A stretch of 8,044 nt of DNA. Source: Bacteroidota bacterium. GTDB taxonomy: Bacteria > Bacteroidota > Bacteroidia > Flavobacteriales_F > PHOS-HE28. Position numbers and translations under genes: made by a program. How positions within the stretch are numbered: the stretch's first letter is position 1; each line of letters starts with the position of its first letter. The DNA lies in assembly GCA_023428865.1 (NCBI GenBank), contig JAEYWT010000318.1:1-8044 (forward strand), given 5' to 3'. This document shows, piece after piece, positions 1 to 5,944 of the stretch. Under the pieces are notes generated by a model. It was not told the DNA's origin. It saw only the letters and a program-made list of their open reading frames with translations, and did no database searches.

Positions 1-2028
1 GCTCTCGGCCACCCCCGGCCGTATGATGCTGCTCGACGCCACCAACCCGAGGTAATCATCCACCTGCAACTTCTTCAACAACATGCGCATGGCCGGGCTC
101 TCCACATAGAAAGAACCGATCGTATCGCCCTTACGGATCAATTCCTTGATGGCCGGATCCTGCTTGAACCGCTGCATGTCGTGGATGCCCCCCGCTGGTC
201 GACCCGGTGGGTCGACGCTACGGTCGCCAACATGCTGATCCGTATTCCCTTCATCTGATCTCCCATCCGCGGTTTCCGCCGTTCTACATTCCATATCCTT
301 CATTCTACATTCTTCATCCTTCATTCTACATTCTTCATTCTTCATTCTACATTCTTCATTCATTGCCTTGCCTGCCGCGGTCACGCGCTGGATGTCATGG
401 ATGCCGCCCCTAGTGGGTCGACCCGGTGGGTCGACGCTACAGGCACCATCCGCTAGGTCAACTGTGCAACGCACCGTATCCGTATTCACCAATTCCACCG
501 CATCGCGTATATGCCCCAGTCCGCGCTGGCTCAACAGATCGAACTTGTGCAACCCCATATCCTCGGCTTCCAGCATGCTGAACTGTGTTACCGGAAAACC
601 CTTTGGCGGGCGGTGCAAGGCCGTGAAATGGGTGACCGGCTTCTCCGTGATCACGATGCCACCGGCGTGTATACCCAAGTGGTGCGGCATGCCCAGGATG
701 CGGTGCCCATGTCGCACCACCGCCTGTGCCACTCTATCCAAGGCACCCTTGGCACCATCCGGTACGCGGCGCTGACCGCGGTAGTAGGTGATGTCGCCTT
801 CGCCCAGCGCATCGATCTCTGCTGGTGGCAACCCAACGGCCTTGCCCATCTCGCGTATGGCACCACGCCACTGGAAGGTGGTGTACGTGGCGATCTGTGC
901 CGCATGGATGCTTCCCGCAGTTGATCCGTTGTACTTACCGAACACGTAGCGGAAGATCTCGTCGCGATCCTTCCAACTGAAGTCGATGTCGAAATCGGGC
1001 GGCTTCTTGCGCTGGGCGTTGATGAACCGCTCGAAGTAGAGATCCAGCTCCATCGGATCCACATCGGTGATGCGCAAGCAGTACGCCACCAGACTATTCG
1101 CTCCGCTGCCCCGCCCCACATGGAAGAAACCCCGACCGCGCGCGTAGTTCACGATGTCCTGATTGATGCGGAAGTAACTGATGAAACCCATCTCCTCGAT
1201 CACCTTCAGCTCGTGGTGCATGCGGTCGACCACCGCTTGGCGCGCGTTCGGATAACGGTAGCGTAAGCCCGCCAACGTATCGGCATGCAGCGCTTCACGA
1301 TCTTCCGCTAACGTCTTGCTCAGCGATCGGCGTGTCTTGTCACTTCCATCGAAACTGATGCTGCATTCCGCCAATACGCGCTCTGCATTGCTCACCAGCA
1401 TGGGAAAGTCGCTGTAGATGCGCTCCACCTCTTCGGCCCTGCGGAAGGTCTCATCGGGTTTCGCCAGCTCTTCGGCAGGCAACATGCTCACCACGGTGTT
1501 CTTCGCTACCGTGCGCAACAAACGGTGCATATTGAAGTCGCTCTTATCGCGGAAGGTGACCGGCAGCCAAGCCACCAGATCATTGGTGCGCCGCGCCCAT
1601 GGGCTGAAGGGCAAGCGGGTTAGATCGGCAGGTCTGATACCAATGCGTTCATTCAGCCGTAACCGCTCCGGCGCCTGTTCGAGCGGATAGATGAAGAAGA
1701 CATCGTCCAACTCCGGCGCACGTGAAGGCAGATCTTCATCATCCAACAGATGCGGGCTCAGCAGTTCGTTCAACCGCTGGAAACCTTCGTTGTTCTTCGC
1801 CAGACCGATGTACAGCACACGCGCTCCCTGGCGGAATTCGATGCCCGCCACCGGGCGTATGCCGAAGCTCTTCTCCGCATCGCGCACCAGATCGGGTATG
1901 CCTGCGGTGCTGTGGATGTCCGTGAGCGCCAAGGTGCGCACGCCCGCCTTCGCCGCTTCCTCCAGCAGCGTATAGGGTTTCATCACCCCGTACTTGAAAC
2001 TGAACCAGCTGTGCGTGTTGAGGTACAT
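1..2028 (-). CDS. dnaE: DNA polymerase III alpha subunit (DnaE), 5' part, with an in-frame repeat insertion
   Basis: Catalytic subunit of a C-family DNA polymerase; the first 676 codons are here and the gene continues past the left edge. The N-terminal PHP domain (about residues 1-200) begins MYLNTHSWFSFKYG and has LALTDIH where metal-binding PHP domains carry TDH, so its metal site looks lost. The palm shows GRGSGANSLVAY and then PDFDIDF (residues 344-350), whose D345 and D347 match the first two catalytic aspartates. D497 in KFDLLSQRGLG matches the third. The frame then enters a foreign stretch (about 515-615) and resumes with MQRFKQDPAIKELIRKGDTIGSFY and DDYLGLVASS. The frame is open throughout. 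The start at ATG 2028 fits the family N-terminus; no Shine-Dalgarno is visible. The N-terminus resembles the shorter second DnaE of Bacteroidota more than the long replicative one, but that is from memory. It lies 60 bases downstream of the hydrolase gene on the same strand. Confidence 0.93.
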   Translation of the reverse strand, partial: MYLNTHSWFSFKYGVMKPYTLLEEAAKAGVRTLALTDIHSTAGIPDLVRDAEKSFGIRPVAGIEFRQGARVLYIGLAKNNEGFQRLNELLSPHLLDDEDLPSRAPELDDVFFIYPLEQAPERLRLNERIGIRPADLTRLPFSPWARRTNDLVAWLPVTFRDKSDFNMHRLLRTVAKNTVVSMLPAEELAKPDETFRRAEEVERIYSDFPMLVSNAERVLAECSISFDGSDKTRRSLSKTLAEDREALHADTLAGLRYRYPNARQAVVDRMHHELKVIEEMGFISYFRINQDIVNYARGRGFFHVGRGSGANSLVAYCLRITDVDPMELDLYFERFINAQRKKPPDFDIDFSWKDRDEIFRYVFGKYNGSTAGSIHAAQIATYTTFQWRGAIREMGKAVGLPPAEIDALGEGDITYYRGQRRVPDGAKGALDRVAQAVVRHGHRILGMPHHLGIHAGGIVITEKPVTHFTALHRPPKGFPVTQFSMLEAEDMGLHKFDLLSQRGLGHIRDAVELVNTDTVRCTVDLADGACSVDPPGRPTRGGIHDIQRVTAAGKAMNEECRMKNEECRMKDEECRMKDMECRTAETADGRSDEGNTDQHVGDRSVDPPGRPAGGIHDMQRFKQDPAIKELIRKGDTIGSFYVESPAMRMLLKKLQVDDYLGLVASSSIIRPGVAES
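198..221 (-). repeat. REP-like element, copy 2 (inside dnaE)
   Basis: On the minus strand it reads GTAG, then C, then an 8-bp inverted repeat GTCGACCC / GGGTCGAC around the loop ACC. A GTAG or GGAG tetranucleotide 5' of a hairpin is the hallmark of REP sequences mobilised by TnpA-REP (RAYT) transposases. It is identical over 24 bases to the copy at 417-440 and in the same orientation. No RAYT gene lies in the window. Confidence 0.75.
280..363 (-). repeat. 21-base tandem repeat, four copies, translated as heptapeptides
   Basis: Three near-identical 21-base units (301-321, 322-342, 343-363) are followed on the coding strand by a more diverged fourth (280-300). They are AT-rich in a GC-rich region. 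In the dnaE frame they encode NEECRMK, NEECRMK, DEECRMK and DMECRTA. The unit length is a multiple of three, so changes in copy number keep the frame. The other two minus-strand frames each meet TGA or TAG in every unit. I recall similar EECRMK-type repeats scattered through Bacteroidota genomes, but could not check this. Confidence 0.9.
417..440 (-). repeat. REP-like element, copy 1 (inside dnaE)
   Basis: Same 24 bases as the copy at 198-221: GTAG, C, then arms GTCGACCC and GGGTCGAC around ACC on the minus strand. The two copies lie 219 bases apart, exactly 73 codons, so both are read in the same frame and give SVDPPGRP. The outer flank GGGTCGACCC (415-424) is itself a perfect palindrome. 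Confidence 0.75.
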
Positions 2029-2036
2029 CGGGCCGG

Positions 2037-2059
2037 GATCGACGCTTTATCCGTCGATC
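2037..2059 (-). other. Perfect 8-bp inverted repeat just upstream of dnaE
   Basis: Arms GATCGACG (2037-2044) and CGTCGATC (2052-2059) enclose a 7-base loop in the 60-base gap between the hydrolase stop and the dnaE start, ending 8 bases before the ATG. On the coding strand it contains AGCGTCGA, which also occurs in the REP elements inside dnaE. It could therefore be a decayed relative of them, a leader hairpin, or a weak terminator; it has no T-tract. Confidence 0.5.
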
Positions 2060-2088
2060 TTCCGCCCAATAAGTTAGCACAGGAAAAG

Positions 2089-3210
2089 CTACTTCAAGCC
2101 CTCCCACCACCGCTCCGAGCGCGACAGGTCAGCATCCACCACGATGGCCCCGATCCGCGGCGTCAACAGCGGCAGGCCCAACTCCTTCGCTTTCACGGTG
2201 AGCCGCTCGATGGGTTCGGTCCACGGGTGTAGCGCCAGGCTGAACTTGCCCCAATGCACCGGCATCAACACGCGCGCCTTCACATCCAAGGCGGCTTGCG
2301 CGGTCTCTTCGGGCATCATGTGGATGTTGGCCCAACGTTCGTTGTAGGCTCCACATTCCAACAAGGCCAGATCGAACGGACCAAAACGTTCGCCCACTTC
2401 CTTAAAGGTTGGCGAGTATCCAGAATCGGCACCGAAGTAGATCTTCTTGCCACCGCTCTCCATCACCCACGAACCCCATAGTGTGCTGAAACGATTGGTC
2501 ATGCCGCGACCCGAAAAGTGCCGCGATGGTGCCAAGGTCAACTTCACCTTTCCCAGGTCCACGCTCTCCCACCAATCCTTCTCGGTGATGGCGCCTGCCG
2601 GTATGCCCCACTTCTCCAAGTGTGCACCAACACCCAGCGGTGCCACGAAACGTTTGTCCTTCAACTGCAACATGGTCTCGTGGTCCAGGTGATCATAATG
2701 ATCATGCGAGAGCAACACCACATCCACCGCCGGCAGCAGGTCCACCCGCATGTGTCCGGTGTAGTTGAACCGCTTGGGACCCGCGAAGGAAAAGGAGGAG
2801 GCCCGCTCGCCGAACACCGGATCGATCAGGAAGGTGGTGCCACCCATCTTGATCAACAACGACGAGTGCCCGAACCAAGCCACGGCGAAGGAGCTGTCCG
2901 GAACGGCCTTCCATGCTGCCAGGTCCATCGGCACGGTAGGCAGTGTATCCTTGGGTTCGCGTGCATCACCGCCGCGCAGCATTTCGTACATCACCTTGGC
3001 CATCACCGTCAGCGGCATGTCCATATTGGTCTCCACCACGTTCTGGAACTTACCTTCCTTGTAGTTGGGCGATGCTTCGATACGCTGCTGTCGTTCGCCG
3101 GAGGGATCACCTCCGATACGTGGCGAAAGGCTGAAGTAGAGCGCCAGCCAGATCAGGAGTGCCACGATGATGCCAAGGATCCAAAGCAGTGCCATGCGGA
3201 AACGTCTCAT
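2089..3210 (-). CDS. Membrane-anchored MBL-fold metal-dependent hydrolase, NAPE-PLD-like
   Basis: A 373-residue zinc hydrolase of the metallo-beta-lactamase superfamily. Residues 7-26 form one hydrophobic segment after MRRFRM, so it is probably an N-terminal signal anchor with the enzyme outside the cytoplasm. The metal motif SHDHYDHLDH gives H169, H171, D173 and H174; further ligands are H231 (APSRHFSGRG), D262 (FGADSGY) and H319 (VHWGKF). This set and LWGSWVM match the NAPE-PLD/UlaG-like branch (N-acyl-phosphatidylethanolamine phospholipase D type). A lipid phosphodiester substrate is thus possible but not shown. I chose ATG 3210 because the only longer start is TTG at 3243, which would add 11 non-hydrophobic residues upstream of the anchor and overlap the putative promoter. 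It lies upstream of dnaE on the same strand and may be cotranscribed with it. Confidence 0.9.
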   Translation of the reverse strand: MRRFRMALLWILGIIVALLIWLALYFSLSPRIGGDPSGERQQRIEASPNYKEGKFQNVVETNMDMPLTVMAKVMYEMLRGGDAREPKDTLPTVPMDLAAWKAVPDSSFAVAWFGHSSLLIKMGGTTFLIDPVFGERASSFSFAGPKRFNYTGHMRVDLLPAVDVVLLSHDHYDHLDHETMLQLKDKRFVAPLGVGAHLEKWGIPAGAITEKDWWESVDLGKVKLTLAPSRHFSGRGMTNRFSTLWGSWVMESGGKKIYFGADSGYSPTFKEVGERFGPFDLALLECGAYNERWANIHMMPEETAQAALDVKARVLMPVHWGKFSLALHPWTEPIERLTVKAKELGLPLLTPRIGAIVVDADLSRSERWWEGLK

Positions 3211-3226
3211 GTGAAGTGTGCGGCTG

Positions 3227-3234
3227 CAAAGGTG
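3227..3234 (-). promoter_or_regulatory. Possible Bacteroidota-type -7 element for the hydrolase gene
   Basis: The minus strand reads CACCTTTG followed by CAGCCGC, one mismatch from TAnnTTTG. The downstream CAGCCGC is the same as behind the tRNA promoter at 7866. It would start transcription about 10 bases before the ATG at 3210. No convincing -33 element is visible. Confidence 0.35.
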
Positions 3235-3289
3235 ATGCGGCAAGCACCACCACCGCTCGCCTTCCGTACCGCCCGGCTACCGCTCGTTG

Positions 3290-3328
3290 AAATGGAAAGC
3301 CGCACGGATACCTAACGTCCCGTGCGGC
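3290..3328 (-). terminator. Intrinsic terminator after the repeat-protein gene
   Basis: On the minus strand a perfect 9-bp stem GCCGCACGG / CCGTGCGGC (3320-3328 with 3299-3307) and a 12-base loop are followed at once by TTTCCATTT. It lies about 40 bases after the stop at 3368 and before the hydrolase start, so it should separate the two transcripts. Confidence 0.7.
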
Positions 3329-3367
3329 CTCCATATGACGGGCGCACCACATACGCCCGACGAACGA

Positions 3368-4732
3368 TCAGTTCTTGTACTTCACCGCACCTTGGGAAAG
3401 CAGGTGTTCAATGTCGTTGTTGACACTAAGGATGAGCAAGGAGGTGGCCGTGCAGAACACCGGACTGGTGATGCAGTGGTGCCCGTTCCAACTGCCGTCC
3501 TGGTTCTGGATGTCCACTAGACGCTTGGTGGTCTGGCCGTACCAGTTCTTCCAGCTGTTGTCCTTGGCGATCACCAATGACTCTCCGGTCTGTAGGAAGC
3601 TGAGGAATTCTTCACCGCCGTTGTTCCCGAATCCGCTGATCACGTTCTCTGCCTGGGCTTGTGTCTTGGCCGCGTTGTACACCTGGTAAGCGGTGTTCAT
3701 CTTCTCGGCTTCTGCCGGTGAATAGCCCGCATCTTCCAAGGTCTTGCTGTCCACCTGCGCGTTGGCCGCTACTTTGCCTTCTTTCTTCGCTTTGGCCACC
3801 ACTTCGGAGACCTCCCGCGCCTGCACAGCGCTGTTCCGGGTGCTTCCGCTCACCGCATAGAGCGTAATGCCCGCCGCGCGCTCTGTGGCCACACTGCCGG
3901 TGTTCGCATCGAAGTTGGCCTTCTGGTAGTCGCGCGCAAGGTCCAATGCTTCTTCGTTCACATCGGCTCCTACGGTCTTCGCACTTTCCAAGGCACTGGC
4001 CGCAAAACTCGACTGCAGTACACCGGCCCAACCATCGCCCTGCACGCTGCCGTCAGCGTTCTGCGAACGTTGGATCATGCTTACGCAGGTGTTCAACGCA
4101 CGCTTGGCGCGCAGGTAGCTGCCATGCTCTTCACCGATCTTGGCCACCAGGTTCGAGAGGAACTGCGTGGTAAGGGCCACATCGATGTTCGCACCCAATT
4201 TGCTCTGGATCTGTGTGCCGGTGAGCTGGGTGATGTTCACCGCGCCTTTCGGTGCCCCTTCGACCTGAGACAAGAGGTACTCGGTGACCCGTTTCAACTG
4301 TGCTGCGTGGGCCCCCTTGTCCAAGGTGTTGCCCATGCGCATCATCGCCATGCCCACCATGGCCGTGGTGGCGGGATCGGTGCTAACAGCATGTGGATCG
4401 ATGATGTCCTGCCGTGCGTGCGAACCGCAACCGAAGCCGCCGTTGTTGGCTTGTGCTTTCACCAACCAATCCAGGCCGCGTTGTTCCGCGCGCACCACGT
4501 TCTCCGGCGTGGCCAACACGAATGCGGGATCCAACCCCTCGCCTTCGTAAACGGTCTTGAACACGCAACCGGCAGGCATTTCGTTCTTCGCAACGACCAA
4601 AGAAGGATCGGCAGCCGGAACGTGGCAGATGGGCGCATCCGCTGGCACATGGGCCTGGCGGAAGGATACCAGCACCAAGGTGGCACTGATCGCAACAAGT
4701 ACAACAGGCAGGATCAACAAGTTCTTTTTCAT
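3368..4732 (-). CDS. Exported prenyltransferase/squalene-oxidase repeat protein
   Basis: A 454-residue protein with an N-terminal hydrophobic segment (residues 4-23 after MKKN), either a signal peptide or an anchor. Repeats of the alpha/alpha-toroid type are visible at 86-103 (LDWLVKAQANNGGFGCG), 218-250 (IQRSQNADGSVQG, then an Ala-rich helix) and 406-436 (DIQNQDGSWNGHH, then a Thr/Leu helix). These QxxDGSW-like motifs are typical of the terpene-cyclase/prenyltransferase fold. I see no DxDD or other cyclase acid motif and no prenyltransferase zinc set, so activity is doubtful; a binding or structural role is equally likely. Residues 300-375 form a Lys/Ala/Glu-rich helical insertion. Six cysteines (36, 56, 102, 216, 420, 427) could form disulfides outside the cytoplasm. 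ATG 4732 is chosen because it directly precedes the signal; the longer ATG at 4855 adds a charged, non-homologous stretch and overlaps the divergent gene. Confidence 0.8.
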   Translation of the reverse strand: MKKNLLILPVVLVAISATLVLVSFRQAHVPADAPICHVPAADPSLVVAKNEMPAGCVFKTVYEGEGLDPAFVLATPENVVRAEQRGLDWLVKAQANNGGFGCGSHARQDIIDPHAVSTDPATTAMVGMAMMRMGNTLDKGAHAAQLKRVTEYLLSQVEGAPKGAVNITQLTGTQIQSKLGANIDVALTTQFLSNLVAKIGEEHGSYLRAKRALNTCVSMIQRSQNADGSVQGDGWAGVLQSSFAASALESAKTVGADVNEEALDLARDYQKANFDANTGSVATERAAGITLYAVSGSTRNSAVQAREVSEVVAKAKKEGKVAANAQVDSKTLEDAGYSPAEAEKMNTAYQVYNAAKTQAQAENVISGFGNNGGEEFLSFLQTGESLVIAKDNSWKNWYGQTTKRLVDIQNQDGSWNGHHCITSPVFCTATSLLILSVNNDIEHLLSQGAVKYKN

Positions 4733-4846
4733 GGTCAGGGTATGTTGTGGCCCCTCTGTAGGATGCTTCGTAGGGCGCCAATTGCATACCCGTACACACA
4801 AGCTTCGGTCAGGTTCGATCCGCGATGGACTAATTTCATCCTCGCC

Positions 4847-5851
4847 ATGCGCCATACGTTCGTCATCCTCTGCTTTTCAGCCACCCTTTCGGTGAACGCC
4901 CAGCGCGTGCTCCATTTCACCGCCACCTCGGGCTACGACCACGGCACGCGCGATGTGTCGTTCGCGATGTTCACTTCAATCGGAGATCAACTCGGGGCGG
5001 AGGTGGTGAATGATGCCACCGGCGCTACGTTCTCCGATGCCAACGCATTGGCACAGTTCAATGCCATCATCTTCAGCAATACCAGTGGTAATGACATCCT
5101 CGATGCCACGCAACGTGCCAACTTCGAGCAATGGGTGGCCAATGGCGGCCATGTGCTCGGTATACATGCAGCCAGCGATACCTACCGCCACAGCAGCGCC
5201 AATGGCAACAATACAGGCACTTGGGATTTCTTCCCTGAGCTGATCGGCGCCAGTGTACAGGAGAACCCGAACCACGTGAACGGCACACCCACCTACACTA
5301 TGCAACGCGTGGGTGCGCACCCGGCCACCTACAACGTGCCCGATCAATGGGAGAAGGCCGAGGAATACTATTACTGGGAGAACGGCTTTTTCGCGGAGCT
5401 GAACACCCCCATGCTGATCGTGGAGGAGACCTTGGGCCCCAATGGTCAAGTGAATAGCTACGATGCGCCGCGCCCCATGAGCTGGTACCGCACACCGGGC
5501 AACTCACGTGTTGTCTACACGGCACTCGGACACGCTCCGTCGAACTACACCGACGACCAGATCTTCCGGGCGCACGTGAAGGATGCGTTGGCGTGGCTGC
5601 TGGAGGGCGCAACGTCCGTTCCAGTACACACCACCGAGCTACGGCCCTTGTTCCCGAACCCGACATCGGATCTCGTTCACCTAACCCCCGGATACAACGG
5701 GTTGGTTTCTCTCGTGGACGCGAGCGGTAGGACCGTGCTTCTTGAACACATTTCCCAGAGCGGCACATTCTCCACCAGTTCGATCCAGCCTGGCTCCTAC
5801 ATCGTTGTGATGCATGATGGATCACGCACGCCACTGGTGATCGCTCGGTAG
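4847..5851 (+). CDS. Secreted ThuA-like protein with T9SS sorting domain
   Basis: A 334-residue protein. Residues 1-19 (MRHTFVILCFSATLSVNAQ) are a signal peptide. Residues 20 to about 255 are a ThuA-like domain (class I glutamine-amidotransferase-type fold), seen in VLHFTATSGYDHGT, GGHVLGIHAASDTY (100-113), HPATYNVPDQW and RVVYTALGHAPSNYTDDQIF. ThuA was named from trehalose utilisation, but these domains are found in many sugar-related secreted proteins and the reaction here is unknown. Residues 264-334 are a type A T9SS C-terminal domain: LFPNPTSD, a beta-rich core, then LQPGSY-like IQPGSYIVVMHDG and a basic end. It should be exported by Sec and moved across the outer membrane by T9SS, with the tail then removed. 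ATG 4847 starts the signal peptide; the frame is open upstream to 4070 but that part is antisense to the neighbouring gene. No clear promoter is visible in the 114-base divergent gap. Confidence 0.92.
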   Translation: MRHTFVILCFSATLSVNAQRVLHFTATSGYDHGTRDVSFAMFTSIGDQLGAEVVNDATGATFSDANALAQFNAIIFSNTSGNDILDATQRANFEQWVANGGHVLGIHAASDTYRHSSANGNNTGTWDFFPELIGASVQENPNHVNGTPTYTMQRVGAHPATYNVPDQWEKAEEYYYWENGFFAELNTPMLIVEETLGPNGQVNSYDAPRPMSWYRTPGNSRVVYTALGHAPSNYTDDQIFRAHVKDALAWLLEGATSVPVHTTELRPLFPNPTSDLVHLTPGYNGLVSLVDASGRTVLLEHISQSGTFSTSSIQPGSYIVVMHDGSRTPLVIAR

Positions 5852-5897
5852 GCCGTAGGGGATCCGGCTTCCGTTCGCACGTACGCACCTGAACGGC

Positions 5898-5926
5898 AGA
5901 ACGCCGACCCAACAGGTCGGCGTTCT
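5898..5926. terminator. Bidirectional hairpin between convergent genes
   Basis: A perfect 12-bp stem AGAACGCCGACC / GGTCGGCGTTCT around CAACA sits between the ThuA-like stop (5851) and the typA stop (5945). It has no real T-tract on either side, but its place between converging genes fits a shared terminator. Confidence 0.75.
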
Positions 5927-5944
5927 ATTGCTTGAAGAGAAGCC

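Larger units (their letters stand above)
184..486 (-). other. In-frame insertion in dnaE built from REP elements and a tandem repeat
   Basis: Between DAVELV (ending at residue 514) and MQRFKQDP (from residue 618) the protein has about 103 residues, where DnaE homologues as I know them have around a dozen (an NRG...IDIHDV-type linker). In coding order it contains an NTD segment, REP-encoded SVDPPGRP (531-538), GGIHDIQR, four heptapeptides (557-584), a Thr/Asp/Gly-rich stretch, a second NTD segment, a second SVDPPGRP (604-611) and GGIHDMQR. I translated it codon by codon and found no stop or frame change. The position corresponds to a loop shortly after the third palm aspartate, so it may be a surface extension. 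Insertion boundaries are approximate because the IHDxQR flank is duplicated. Confidence 0.85.

Noticed and set aside
280..363. A CRISPR array.
   Set aside because: The 21-base units are directly joined with no spacers and are translated within dnaE.
207..413. A small plus-strand open frame made of repeated SFYILH units.
   Set aside because: It is the reverse strand of the tandem repeat inside dnaE; the protein-like pattern comes from the repeat alone and nothing suggests a start signal.
184..486. An intein or self-splicing intron interrupting dnaE, since inteins are common in DnaE.
   Set aside because: At about 90-100 residues it is too short. It has no Cys/Ser start with block B (TxxH) and no C-terminal HN followed by Cys, Ser or Thr. 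The content is simple repeats in frame, not intron structure.
2518..3315. A 265-codon plus-strand open frame opposite the hydrolase gene.
   Set aside because: It is antisense to a gene with a complete zinc motif set, and its His/Gln-rich translation resembles no family I know.
4070..4846. The plus-strand frame of the ThuA-like gene is open about 260 codons upstream of its signal peptide.
   Set aside because: This part is antisense to the repeat-protein gene, has no recognisable domain, and a signal peptide begins precisely at ATG 4847. It is a GC-rich shadow frame.
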